From contig RAYY01000033.1 of NCBI GenBank assembly GCA_003611875.1, positions 1 to 54,627 on the forward strand: a stretch of 54,627 nucleotides of DNA, in the 5' to 3' direction. The notes under the pieces are model-generated. The model was not told the DNA's origin, searched no databases, and saw only the letters and a list, made by a program, of their open reading frames with translations. Position numbers and translations under genes: made by a program. Source of the DNA: a bacterium D16-56. GTDB lineage: Bacteria > Bacillota > Clostridia > Lachnospirales > Lachnospiraceae. Position 1 is the first letter of the stretch. Each line of letters opens with the position of its first letter. This document shows positions 1-8,171 of the stretch, one piece after another.

Positions 1-111
1 CAGGAGATTGAGGGGAAGTGGTATTATTTTGAACCACGTGCCGGACATTCATTGGAGTGTGCGCTTTATGTGACGGATGCGGACGGGGTACAGGCTCCTG
101 GGGAGTTTTAA
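1..111 (+). CDS. C-terminal end of a cell-wall-binding repeat protein (partial)
   Basis: The window opens inside an open reading frame that ends at a TAA at 109-111. The 36 visible residues include GKWYYFEP, the aromatic core of a choline-binding-type cell-wall repeat (CW_binding_1 family: G-x-W-Y-Y-F). Proteins ending in such repeats are normally exported and held non-covalently on the cell wall. The catalytic or functional part lies off the left edge, so its role cannot be told. Two complete proteins with the same repeat type lie at 33053-35766. The repeat assignment is fairly sure; nothing more can be said. Confidence 0.6.
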   Translation, partial: QEIEGKWYYFEPRAGHSLECALYVTDADGVQAPGEF

Positions 112-130
112 AGATAGAGTGGTACAGTTA

Positions 131-1166
131 TTAATCTTGTAGCCATTTTAGCCGTATATTCTTTATGAAATGGTATAGGGACGTTTCATGGTCATGGGTC
201 AGAACACCCCCATATTTTTTCAGGACCCTCATCATTCCCTTCAACGTCTCCAGATCCTTCTTTTCGCTTCCTATGTAAAGCACGCTCTTTTCCGTGCTGA
301 AATTCCGTATGTACGTCTGCTTTCCGTCTGTTTTCACGGTAGTTGCATCCGTACAAATCTCATGGGAATTTAGAAGGCTTTCTTCTAGCCCCACACACAG
401 ACAGGTGCAGGACTCCCTAAATTTCTGACAAAATCCGTATACACTTCCTTCGGAAAGGTACAGGACATCCCCGGATATCGAATTGATAAATTTGGAGATT
501 CGGTCATTGGACACTATCCTTTCGCTGTAAAGAAACGCAGCTATTGCACGGATGGATGGTCCATAGGATACTTTTGCTTTCTATTCATCCGGCACCTGGA
601 ATTTCCCGTTTTCATCTGCATAAATGCGGATTTCCGCTGCTGTGGCCCTTACCTTCAGGTCCAGGTGGTAACGGGTGATATAAGCCCTGCCGGGGTGCCG
701 ATTTCCTTAAGCCTGTGTTCAAACACCCCTTCCAGGATTTTTTCCACTTCTGTTTTTGACAGATCCCTCCCAGGATGTCCGGGCTGGGCTCCTTTTTTCT
801 TTCTGAAAGGTTTCTGGCTATTATACGTGTTCGGCGCCTCCCCCGGCTGGTTCTTTGACGGGGGAAAGGGAGGAATTGGAGCTGTCGTTGCCCAAGATTC
901 TTTTCATCCGCTTATTATTCTCGCGCAGGAGAAGGTTTTCTTTCTTCAGCCTATGGTCTTCATCTTCCAGGATGGTCGTTTTCTCCTACAGCCCGGATAT
1001 TTTCTCCCTGAGACGGGTGTTCTCTTTGCGCAGGTCTTTTCTTCGCAGGTGAGAACCGAGAATTCCTTCCTGTTTTTTTGTGTTCTGCTTCCATGAAATC
1101 TAGTTTTTCCATGACTTCCATCAGCTGGTTATAAATATTTTTCGTATAATTGCCCCCACACAACAT
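131..1166 (-). pseudogene. Degraded IS66-family transposase (TnpC type)
   Basis: Read on the minus strand, pieces of an IS66 transposase appear in the right order but in different frames and with stops. From about 1166 the start resembles the IS66 N-terminus (LMEVMEKLDFMEAEHKK). Then follow the basic linker around KKKGAQPGHPGRDLSKTE (about 780-740), a stretch matching the IS66 core ending IRIYADENGKFQVPDE and a stop (about 640-590), and SYGPSIRAIAAFLYSERIVS running into NDRISKFINSISGD and ICTDATTVKTDGKQ (about 570-290). The last frame ends at 131. No intact frame spans the gene, and no clear terminal inverted repeats or the small TnpA/TnpB partners are visible. It is a dead remnant marking past insertion in this accessory zone. 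Confidence 0.75.
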
Positions 1167-1220
1167 TCATCCCTCCCTCCTGTGTTTTCTACAGATTGTT
1201 ATTGATTTTTCATAAGTACT

Positions 1221-1249
1221 TTGATATGGTAATAACAATGTTATACATT
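1221..1249 (+). promoter_or_regulatory. Possible sigma-A promoter of the TPR gene
   Basis: TTGATA at 1221-1226 and TACATT at 1244-1249 are 17 bases apart. The start codon follows at 1274, with GGGAGG just before it. The -10 match is modest in an A+T-rich stretch, so this is a weak call. Confidence 0.3.
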
Positions 1250-1273
1250 TGATATGATGGGAGGATTTATAAG

Positions 1274-3514
1274 ATGAATGTGGGAATAATGTTAGCAGGT
1301 TATGAAGAATCTATAAGAACGGCCTTGACGGAATGCTATATCAACAATCCATTGCTCCTAGTTGCGACAAGCATATTTGGATTTTATGGAACAATACAAA
1401 GTTTTCGGGAATATTTAAAAAACGAATCATTCTGGATCGTTTTGTTGGATACTTTGTTGCTTTTTTTTCTGACAGCTGTATTAAGTCCTTTTATCTATCC
1501 TACTGTTTTACTTACGGTTTTGCCTATAGGTACATTTTCTGTTGCGTATTGTTTAAAAAAGAGACGCAATCAAGAAATTAATCGTATCTTAGATGGTGAG
1601 AGTAACCAGACCAATGAAGGACGAGAGGAACTGATTGCCTATATTTATGATGGTGGAGTCCTTTCTCTAATCCAATCGGTTGCGCTTATAAATGCAGAAA
1701 AATGTATTCAGGCAAATCGTCCGATGCAAGCCATCTTGTATTTAAATCAGTGCAACCAGAGCATTCAACTTCACCCATGTTATATTATTCGTTATGCACA
1801 GGCGTTAAAGCTTATGGCTAATTACCACGGTGCTTTAGCCAAACTGAACAACATGCCATCCTGGGCTATGAAAAAGAAAAAATTTTTTATTGCTGCTATG
1901 CAGCTTAGGGCTGACTGTTGCCGTCGGTTAAACCAGTATACAGAAGAATTAGACTGCTATGATGCTATTATTGCGCGTGGTTACAAGTTGAAGCGTTATT
2001 ATATTTTGCTCGGACAGGCTAAAATTAGAATTTTAGAGCGTTCGCCTTATCTGTCAAGGGCTAAAGAGGCTGTTTTACAGAGATCTAACACTTCAGAGGC
2101 ATTTGCCGTCACAATATTGGAGGACTTGGATCGTGCTTTAAATTGTGATAAGAAGTATCAGGCAGAGATACTGTCCTATAAAGCCAATTGCTATATATGC
2201 ATGCAGGACTATGAAAATGGCTTTAAGTTGCTGGAAGAATCCAGCCGTTTGAAAAGTAATATTGCAAATAACTTTGTCTGTTTAGGAATTTGCTATTTGG
2301 AAAAAAATGATATTGATTTAGCAGAAACTAATCTAAAAAAAGGGATTGCCTGTGATATGCGGGATGATAGGGCTTATTTCTATTTGTCAAAGTTATATTA
2401 TTCGAAAGAAAAATATGATGAAGCGATCATGCATGCGTCAAAGGCGCTAGCACTTTTTCCAAGCAGAGTTGAGTGTAATGATCTCCAAGGGAAATGCTAT
2501 CAAGCTAAAAGGATGTATAGTGAGGCTATTCTATGTTATACGAAAGCAATCAAACTTGATCCAAAGGCCGAGTACTTCCTTTCAAGAGCAGAATGTTATT
2601 ACTACCTTCCTGATACAACATTGCATAAAAATGTAAACGCATATTGGGATGCAAAGGCAGCGTATGACTTAGAGAAAACACTGAAGTGCAAAATAAAAGT
2701 TTTGAAGTATAAGTCTGCTATGTTAGTAGGAAATGGAAAAATATTACCAAAGGATGAGATTGATATTCTTCTTACACAGTTTGATGAAGTATCACAGTTT
2801 GCTACTGAGATTGGAAGTATTTATTATTTTAACGGTTATTTAGAAGCAGCAGAGACATATTTTCGAGCAGAGTATGAAGCACATCCAAATAGTATACCAT
2901 ATATTTTCAATTATGCGCTAATTTTAAGGAATTTAGGGCATATTAAAGAAGCGATTGCACTGTTGGAGAAAGTATATGAGCCCAATTTAGACGACATAGG
3001 GTTTTACAAACTTCTTTTGGGATGCTACTGTGATATCGGAGACACCATAGGAAGTGATAAAGTCAAGCACGAAATTGACTGTGCCAAGAAGCGCTACATG
3101 ATTTTGGATAAAAATACAGGTGATGGGCTTTTCCAGATGGGAAAGTTTTCTGATGCTGTGGAGTATTATTATTCCGCATTGGAATATGTGGATACTTCTT
3201 CAGCGGTTCACAATAATCTTGCTTGTGCATATATTCGCATGGAACAGTATAGCAAAGCGATTGAACTGTTAGAAAAAATACTTCAGTTGGAGAATGACTA
3301 TCCACCTGCCTATTATAATTTGGGATGCTGTTACCTATTTATGAACGAGAGTCAGATGTCCTATGAAAGTTTTCAATCTGCTCATAAACTGGGAATGTGC
3401 AGTATAGAAAAGGAGAAGATATTTTCTCCTTTCAATGATGAAATAACAAGTGTCCTTTTGGGGTTAGATTTGACATCTTCATCTTCTGAAGATTTGCAGA
3501 TTGCTTATTGTTGA
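1274..3514 (+). CDS. Membrane-anchored TPR-repeat protein of unknown function
   Basis: The 746-residue protein starts at ATG 1274, nine bases after GGGAGG. Residues about 26-92 hold two hydrophobic stretches, the second being VLLDTLLLFFLTAVLSPF and on to PIGTFSVAYCL, followed by a basic KKRR. This predicts an N-terminal membrane anchor with the rest in the cytoplasm. From about residue 130 to the end there are many degenerate tetratricopeptide units, for example NNLACAYIRMEQYSKAIELLE and YYNLGCCYLFMNESQMSYES, which usually make protein-protein scaffolds. No enzymatic domain is recognised. The gene is clearly richer in A+T than the housekeeping genes that follow and lies between two pseudogenes, which suggests transfer. 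It seems to be a single-gene transcript. Confidence 0.7.
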   Translation: MNVGIMLAGYEESIRTALTECYINNPLLLVATSIFGFYGTIQSFREYLKNESFWIVLLDTLLLFFLTAVLSPFIYPTVLLTVLPIGTFSVAYCLKKRRNQEINRILDGESNQTNEGREELIAYIYDGGVLSLIQSVALINAEKCIQANRPMQAILYLNQCNQSIQLHPCYIIRYAQALKLMANYHGALAKLNNMPSWAMKKKKFFIAAMQLRADCCRRLNQYTEELDCYDAIIARGYKLKRYYILLGQAKIRILERSPYLSRAKEAVLQRSNTSEAFAVTILEDLDRALNCDKKYQAEILSYKANCYICMQDYENGFKLLEESSRLKSNIANNFVCLGICYLEKNDIDLAETNLKKGIACDMRDDRAYFYLSKLYYSKEKYDEAIMHASKALALFPSRVECNDLQGKCYQAKRMYSEAILCYTKAIKLDPKAEYFLSRAECYYYLPDTTLHKNVNAYWDAKAAYDLEKTLKCKIKVLKYKSAMLVGNGKILPKDEIDILLTQFDEVSQFATEIGSIYYFNGYLEAAETYFRAEYEAHPNSIPYIFNYALILRNLGHIKEAIALLEKVYEPNLDDIGFYKLLLGCYCDIGDTIGSDKVKHEIDCAKKRYMILDKNTGDGLFQMGKFSDAVEYYYSALEYVDTSSAVHNNLACAYIRMEQYSKAIELLEKILQLENDYPPAYYNLGCCYLFMNESQMSYESFQSAHKLGMCSIEKEKIFSPFNDEITSVLLGLDLTSSSSEDLQIAYC

Positions 3515-3578
3515 ATTATGTAGGTAAATGCGACAGAAAACACTGTATATTTTTAATTCAAGTTTTTGATCTTCTTAC

Positions 3579-4043
3579 TTGATTGAGATTAATTACCATA
3601 ATTTTATCGGCTCATATACCTACGGACCTCCCATGGCCGTTGCCCCCATCAACATGGTGCGGCGGGTGACAGAGTATGCCCTGACGGAGATTCCGGAAGA
3701 GAAGATCAGCCTGGGAATCCCGAATTATGGGTATGACTGGCCCCTTCCCTATGTGCGGGGAACCACAAAGGCAACTACATTGGGGACTCAGGAGGCAGTA
3801 CAGCTTGCCATTGATCATGGGGTGGAGATTCGGTTCGATGAGACTGCCATGTCGCCGTATTTTCGGTATTGGCAGTATGGGATTCAGCATGAGGTGTGGT
3901 TTGAAGATGTGAGAAGCGTGAAGGCAAAGTTTGATCTGATCAAGGAAAAGGGATTGAGCGGGGCAGGGTATTGGCAGTTGATGCGGTATTTTCGGGCAAA
4001 CTGGCTGCTGTTGGAGGAAATGTTTGTAATTGAGAGAAATTAG
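3579..4043 (+). pseudogene. 5'-truncated GH18 (chitinase-like, YaaH/SleL-type) hydrolase fragment
   Basis: The 154-codon frame matches the C-terminal third of GH18 proteins of the spore-cortex hydrolase type: YTYGPPMAVAPINMVRRV, ISLGIPNYGYDWPLPYV, then HEVWFEDVRSVKAKF and GLSGAGYWQLMRYFRANWLL. The N-terminal LysM repeats and the DxxDxDxE catalytic motif that should come before are missing. Upstream sequence (3515-3606) is A+T-rich and unrelated, and the only start is a TTG at 3579 without a ribosome site. Homology seems to begin near 3607. A full-length relative would cut N-acetylglucosamine bonds in cortex or wall peptidoglycan; this piece should be inactive. Confidence 0.7.
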
Positions 4044-4127
4044 ATAGATAAGACCACAGATAACGCGAAAAGCCGGATGGCTATTACCAAATTGCGGATA
4101 GCCCATGAAGAAACCGCAGACGGCGAT

Positions 4128-4161
4128 AACGGGAGCAGAAAATGATATCTGCAGTCCCGTT
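4128..4161 (+). terminator. Hairpin downstream of the GH18 fragment, possible terminator
   Basis: AACGGGAGCAGA (4128-4139) pairs with TCTGC..TCCCGTT (4148-4161) around the loop AAATGATA, with a two-base bulge. A short run TTTT (4160-4163) overlaps its 3' edge on the plus strand. It lies between convergent genes and could end transcripts from the left. Confidence 0.35.
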
Positions 4162-4258
4162 TTCTGCACATCTGCCAGAGGCTTGCTGTGTCTGTCTTCC
4201 TTCCTGACAGCGCCGGAAATAAAGCATAAAGGTTTGAAAGGAATACGCCAAGGGGCAA

Positions 4259-5104
4259 TTACAGTGCCAGCAATCGGTCTGCGGCTTCATCCATCCAGGA
4301 TTCGTCCAGAAATTCAATCGTCCCTGCATCGACACGTTCTGCGATGGCAGGGGTAATGGGCAGCTTGGCCAGAACAGGCAGGTCAAATTCTTTTGCGATC
4401 TCGTCAATATGGCTTTCACCAAACACGGAGATTCGCTTTTTACAGTCCGGACATTCCAGGTAGCTCATGTTCTCTACCAGGCCGATGATGGGGATGTCCA
4501 TTTTTTTGGCCATGTTCACAGCCTTGGATACGATCATGGAAACCAGCTCCTGGGGGGAAGTTACAATAATAATCCCGTCTACAGGCAGGGACTGGAATAC
4601 GGTCAGGGGTACGTCGCCGGTTCCGGGGGGCATATCTACAAACATATAGTCTACCTTGTCCCAGACCGCTTCCTGCCAGAACTGCTTTACGGTTCCTGCA
4701 ATGACCGGGCCTCTCCAGATAACCGGGTCTGTGTCATGGTCCAGAAGCAGGTTGGCAGACATGATGTCAATGCCAGTGGCTGTGGTGGCCGGAACCATCA
4801 GCCCTTCAGGGGTGACGCTGACTCCGTCGGTTCCTAAGCCAAAGGCTTTGGGAATGGACGGTCCGGTGATATCAGCGTCTAAGATTGCTGTATGCTTGCC
4901 TTTTGCGTTCATCTTGACAGCCATAAGGGAGGTAACTAAGGACTTGCCTACGCCGCCCTTGCCGCTGACGATACCGATGACCTTTCCCACGGAACTGGCC
5001 GGATTTAATGGTTCTAAAAAGCTGGTACGCTCTGTGGTGCGGCTGCTGCAGCTTTCACCGCAGGAGCTGCAGTCGTGAGTACAGCTTGCACTTGCTTCGC
5101 TCAT
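4259..5104 (-). CDS. Mrp/NBP35-family iron-sulfur carrier ATPase
   Basis: This is a 281-residue P-loop protein of the Mrp/ApbC/NBP35 family, which holds and hands on iron-sulfur clusters in the cytoplasm. Visible are a cysteine-rich N-terminus (CTHDCSSCGESC), the deviant Walker A GKGGVGKSLVTS, the switch DADITGPSIP, the MRP signature region VDMPPGTGDVPLT, and near the C-terminus the conserved CPDC pair (ECPDCKKRISVFG) that binds the bridging cluster in dimers. The start is ATG 5104, preceded by GGAGG at good spacing. It is monocistronic and convergent with the GH18 remnant. It is an Mrp-type protein rather than MinD, because of the PPGTGD motif and the CxxC pair. Confidence 0.9.
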   Translation of the reverse strand: MSEASASCTHDCSSCGESCSSRTTERTSFLEPLNPASSVGKVIGIVSGKGGVGKSLVTSLMAVKMNAKGKHTAILDADITGPSIPKAFGLGTDGVSVTPEGLMVPATTATGIDIMSANLLLDHDTDPVIWRGPVIAGTVKQFWQEAVWDKVDYMFVDMPPGTGDVPLTVFQSLPVDGIIIVTSPQELVSMIVSKAVNMAKKMDIPIIGLVENMSYLECPDCKKRISVFGESHIDEIAKEFDLPVLAKLPITPAIAERVDAGTIEFLDESWMDEAADRLLAL

Positions 5105-5240
5105 GTGAAATTCCTCCGATTTTCTGCTGATCGATTGACAGCTTTTGCTTTAAAATTCAGGTTGATCTGTGCGCCTGTGCGCATTTATAAGAATACCACA
5201 TTTAATAGAAAAGGAAAAGTCTTTTGGATAATATTTTTAC

Positions 5241-5269
5241 TTGCATCTAATGGAAGAACGAGGTATCAT
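5241..5269 (+). promoter_or_regulatory. Probable sigma-A promoter of the sortase gene
   Basis: TTGCAT (5241-5246), a 17-base spacer and TATCAT (5264-5269) stand 37 bases before the sortase start. Confidence 0.45.
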
Positions 5270-5306
5270 AAAAGAAAGAGTATAGGTTTTAGAAGGATTG
5301 GAGTTT

Positions 5307-6155
5307 ATGGGGATAAGGGGGAAGAAGGCAGGCCTGCTTCTGGCGCTGTCAGGCGCATGGGCAGTCGTGTTTTTGGTCAGTGGATTCTTGCTGATAAGGG
5401 GGATTTGGCAGGACAGGCGGCAGCAGGAAACCTTTGATGAGCTAAGGGGAAGGCTGACAGATGGTTTGGTTCGGGAGGCAAATACAGATCCGGGGTATTT
5501 GGACAGGGAAGGCGGGAAACCCTTGGACAGAGATATTTCTCCGGCTCAGAGCTGGAAAGCGCAGTGGGAGGATAAGGCCAGGGAGCGCCTGAGGATGTAT
5601 CGTTCTCTGAAAATGGACAATCCGGATATGGCCGGATGGGTGAAGATTGAGGGAACCAGGATTGATTATCCGGTGATGCACAGTCCGGGGCGGGAGGATT
5701 ATTATCTGAATCGTGATTTTTATGGAAGGGACAGCACATATGGAACTCCTTTTTTAATGGAGCAGTGCCGCTATGAAAGACCCAGAACCAGCCTGTTGAT
5801 CAGCGGCCATCACATGAAGAACGGAGCTATGTTTGCACAGCTTCAGGATTATACGGATCAGGCGTTTTGGGAGGAACATCCTTTTGTGCAGTTTGATACT
5901 GTTGAGGAGGCAGGAAGCTATGAGGTGGCGGCGGTGGCAGCTATCAGCGCTTCCAAAGATCAGATGGTCTGGCAGAGCCTTCTTTTTCCCAGGGGAAAGG
6001 AGGAGTTTGAGGGTGCTTGGGAGCAGGTGAAGGGGCTGTGCTTTTATGATACGGGGGTGGAGCTTTTTTGGGGAGATGAACTGCTGGCATTAGCGACATG
6101 CGAGTATACGGTAAGGGACGGAAGGCTTTTGGTAATTGCAAGAAGGATTGTTTAA
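5307..6155 (+). CDS. srtB: Class B sortase
   Basis: This is a membrane transpeptidase that attaches surface proteins to the wall. An N-terminal signal anchor (about residues 7-31, LLLALSGAWAVVFLVSGFLL) precedes a charged linker and the sortase fold. Conserved elements are MAGWVKIEGTRIDYPVM, DSTYGTPF, the catalytic histidine in LLISGHHMKNGAMF, the catalytic cysteine in LALATCEYT, and the arginine in GRLLVIARR. Length and these motifs fit class B. The frame is open from TTG 5298, but AGAAGGA at 5291-5297 is correctly spaced only for ATG 5307, so that start is used. No sortase substrate (NPQTN-like tail) is seen near it, so its targets lie elsewhere. The (p)ppGpp synthetase gene follows after 24 bases and may be co-transcribed. 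Confidence 0.88.
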   Translation: MGIRGKKAGLLLALSGAWAVVFLVSGFLLIRGIWQDRRQQETFDELRGRLTDGLVREANTDPGYLDREGGKPLDRDISPAQSWKAQWEDKARERLRMYRSLKMDNPDMAGWVKIEGTRIDYPVMHSPGREDYYLNRDFYGRDSTYGTPFLMEQCRYERPRTSLLISGHHMKNGAMFAQLQDYTDQAFWEEHPFVQFDTVEEAGSYEVAAVAAISASKDQMVWQSLLFPRGKEEFEGAWEQVKGLCFYDTGVELFWGDELLALATCEYTVRDGRLLVIARRIV

Positions 6156-6179
6156 CAAAAAGAAGGAGAAACAAAAGAA

Positions 6180-6890
6180 ATGAATATGAGCGTGAACCCC
6201 AACAGTGAATTGAAGCAGTCGGTGGTCAGCGTTCCGGATTTAGTTCAGGTGCCGGATGATCTCATTCATCAGGCAAGGGAATTTCAGGAAGCGATCATGA
6301 TGTATTCTTGTGCGATACGGGAAGTGAAGACAAAGCTGGAGGTATTAAATGATGAGCTGAGTGTGCGCAATCAGCGCAATCCTATTGAGATGATTAAGTC
6401 CCGGGTAAAGAAGCCCGTGAGCATTGTGGAGAAGCTTCATCGCAAAAATCTGCCCATATCCTTAAATTCTATGATCCATCATTTGGATGATGTGGCAGGG
6501 ATCCGGGTGATCTGTTCCTTTGTAGACGACATCTATACCGTGGCCCGGATGCTGGTAAGTCAGGATGATATTCGGGTGATTGCCGTCAAGGATTATATCA
6601 GTAATCCTAAGGATAATGGCTACCGCAGTTATCATTTGATTGTGGAGGTTCCGGTGTTTTTTTCAGATCGGAAAAAGGACATGCGGGTGGAGGTGCAGAT
6701 CCGTACCATGGCCATGGATTTTTGGGCAAGTCTGGATCATCAGTTAAAGTACAAGAAGGATATTGGGGATGCGGCGGATGAGATCAGCGAGGAGCTGCGC
6801 AAATGTGCAGAGGTTATTGCCAAGACAGACCGGCATATGCTGGTGATCCGCAAAAGTATTGAGGCGCACAACGGAACCAGGAAACATTAG
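6180..6890 (+). CDS. Small alarmone synthetase (GTP pyrophosphokinase, RelQ/YjbM-like)
   Basis: This 236-residue cytoplasmic enzyme has only the RelA/SpoT synthetase domain and no HD hydrolase, TGS or ACT domains, so it should make (p)ppGpp from ATP and GDP/GTP. Recognisable parts are SRVKKPVSIVEKLHRK (basic substrate loop), HHLDDVAGIRVICSFVDDIY, KDYISNPKDNGYRSYHL (the typical G-loop) and VEVQIRTMAMDFWASLDH. A helical C-terminus (DEISEELRKCAEVIAKTD) matches RelQ-type tetramerising enzymes. The ribosome site is AAGGAG before ATG 6180; a second ATG two codons on is also possible. Confidence in the family is high; RelQ versus RelP is inferred from length and the C-terminus. Confidence 0.88.
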   Translation: MNMSVNPNSELKQSVVSVPDLVQVPDDLIHQAREFQEAIMMYSCAIREVKTKLEVLNDELSVRNQRNPIEMIKSRVKKPVSIVEKLHRKNLPISLNSMIHHLDDVAGIRVICSFVDDIYTVARMLVSQDDIRVIAVKDYISNPKDNGYRSYHLIVEVPVFFSDRKKDMRVEVQIRTMAMDFWASLDHQLKYKKDIGDAADEISEELRKCAEVIAKTDRHMLVIRKSIEAHNGTRKH

Positions 6891-6925
6891 GTGCGTATTG
6901 AATACAAAGCATTTTCCAGTCTGCC

Positions 6926-7960
6926 TTAATACATATAGTAGGACAGGGTTTCGGTGATGCCGAACCCTGTTTTTTTGTACAGGGCAACAGCAGGAACATT
7001 GCTGCCGGATACGTGAAGCAGAAGGCGGCGGATCTGGGTTTTTTGAAGGCAGTATATAAGCCGGCTCATCAGCAGAAAGCCAAGACCCCTGCCGCGCAGA
7101 TCAGGCAGAATCTCTACATGATGAATGCAGAGTGTGTCCTGTGATACCGGGGAGGTAAGGCAGGAGCCGGCAAGTGTGTGAGGAGCAGGATGGCAGTGCG
7201 TTTTGTCAGGTGTGTGCGGAGCAGGATGGCAGTGCGTTTTGTCAGGTGTGTGCGGAGCGGGATGGCAGTGTGCTTTGGCAGGTGTTTGGAGAGCGGAAAA
7301 GCAGCAGGAATCCGCAAGTTTGGCGGGGACAGCAGAGCAGCCGGCTATGGCAGGAATGCCGAAAGCAGTGGAAAAATCGGAGACAAGGGGGCAGTCGGAG
7401 GAAGCAGCACAGTCTGCCAAAAGCAGGGACCAGGAGGCATTTTTGGAGAAAATGTCACTGGGGGGGACCAGGGAGATACAAGGTGCGGGGTAAGACAGAA
7501 GGCTGTGGTTGGAGGAAGAAGGGGAATCACAGAAGGATTCATACCCTGACAAAACATATTCCATCTTATATTCCTGGTATTCCAGCTCTGCATTCAGGGA
7601 GGCCAGAACCGCCATAGTGTCAGGGCATGAGCCGGAAACCGGGAACAGAATATCCTGCTCCTCCCAATCTTTCATGGCCAGGGAAAGAAGGCGGGAGAAA
7701 TATCCGCGTTTTCGGTGGTCAGGATGGGTAAATGCAATGCATTCCATGGAGGAAGAATCAAGAGGAAGCCCCGCAAGGGCAGACAGGAGCTTTCCGCGGG
7801 AATCTGCAAGAAGATAATGACAGGCATTGTCTTCCGGAAGCACCGGATAGGACAGGGAAATGTGGTCTTTTTGGCAGCACAGGGCCGCAAGGGAGAGAAG
7901 GGAGGATTTTTGTGAATCTGTCAGGCTTGTGGTTTGGGTGATGGAGATGGAGGCGTTCAT
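6926..7960 (-). CDS. GNAT-family acetyltransferase with two GNAT halves and an internal repeat linker
   Basis: The protein of about 344 residues starts at ATG 7960. The frame extends to 8083, but AAAGGA lies just upstream of the ATG at 7960, and MNASISIT is a sensible N-terminus. The N-terminal half has an acetyl-CoA loop (HPDHRKRGYFSRLLSLAM). The C-terminal half has a second one (LPDLRGRGLGFLLMSRLI) followed by VPAVALYKKTGFG, typical of GNAT enzymes. Between them is a low-complexity linker with three copies of a 12-residue unit centred on HCHPAPHTPDKT. The acceptor substrate is unknown. The tandem layout resembles the MSMEG/Eis-like and mycothiol-synthase-like double GNATs only in outline. 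It is divergent from lrgA. Confidence 0.75.
   Translation of the reverse strand: MNASISITQTTSLTDSQKSSLLSLAALCCQKDHISLSYPVLPEDNACHYLLADSRGKLLSALAGLPLDSSSMECIAFTHPDHRKRGYFSRLLSLAMKDWEEQDILFPVSGSCPDTMAVLASLNAELEYQEYKMEYVLSGYESFCDSPSSSNHSLLSYPAPCISLVPPSDIFSKNASWSLLLADCAASSDCPLVSDFSTAFGIPAIAGCSAVPAKLADSCCFSALQTPAKAHCHPAPHTPDKTHCHPAPHTPDKTHCHPAPHTLAGSCLTSPVSQDTLCIHHVEILPDLRGRGLGFLLMSRLIYCLQKTQIRRLLLHVSGSNVPAVALYKKTGFGITETLSYYMY
7174..7281 (-). repeat. Three tandem 36-bp repeats inside the GNAT gene
   Basis: Units at 7174-7209, 7210-7245 and 7246-7281 differ at only a few positions, and a partial fourth begins at 7282. The period is a multiple of three, so the frame is kept. Each unit encodes 12 residues rich in His, Pro and Cys, placed between the two acetyltransferase halves. 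Confidence 0.9.
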
Positions 7961-8033
7961 AGGGCGTTTCCTTTCTATTTGGTTTACAGGCTTGAAAATA
8001 GGATATAGTTCAAATGACATCTGCAATGATTTT

Positions 8034-8078
8034 AAACTGTAGTAAATGAAACCGCAGTATATGAAACTGTAGCAAAAA
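8034..8078. promoter_or_regulatory. Three 15-bp direct repeats upstream of lrgAB, possible LytTR-type regulator sites
   Basis: AAACTGTAGTAAATG, AAACCGCAGTATATG and AAACTGTAGCAAAAA follow one another without a gap. On the minus strand each carries an (A/G)C(A/G)GTTT(CA) core, close to the ACAGTTnAG half-site of AgrA-like LytTR regulators. They lie in the 211-base gap between the divergent GNAT gene and lrgA. LrgAB operons are typically controlled by LytSR (LytTR-type) systems, so an operator role is plausible. No LytSR genes are in the window. Confidence 0.4.
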
Positions 8079-8171
8079 AACATAGAAAATACAAGAGGAC
8101 AGATTGCTAGATTGTTATTTTTTTGTTAAGGTAGTAAAAGCTGTAGGCTTGATGGGAAAGGAAGGAGAGTA

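Noticed and set aside
3603-3610. GCCGATAA on the minus strand, a sigma-28-type -10 box
   Set aside because: It lies within the GH18 fragment and no minus-strand gene follows it; a chance match.
4084-4422. Minus-strand frame of 112 codons overlapping the end of the Mrp gene
   Set aside because: It is out of frame with Mrp, has no ribosome site and no recognisable sequence.
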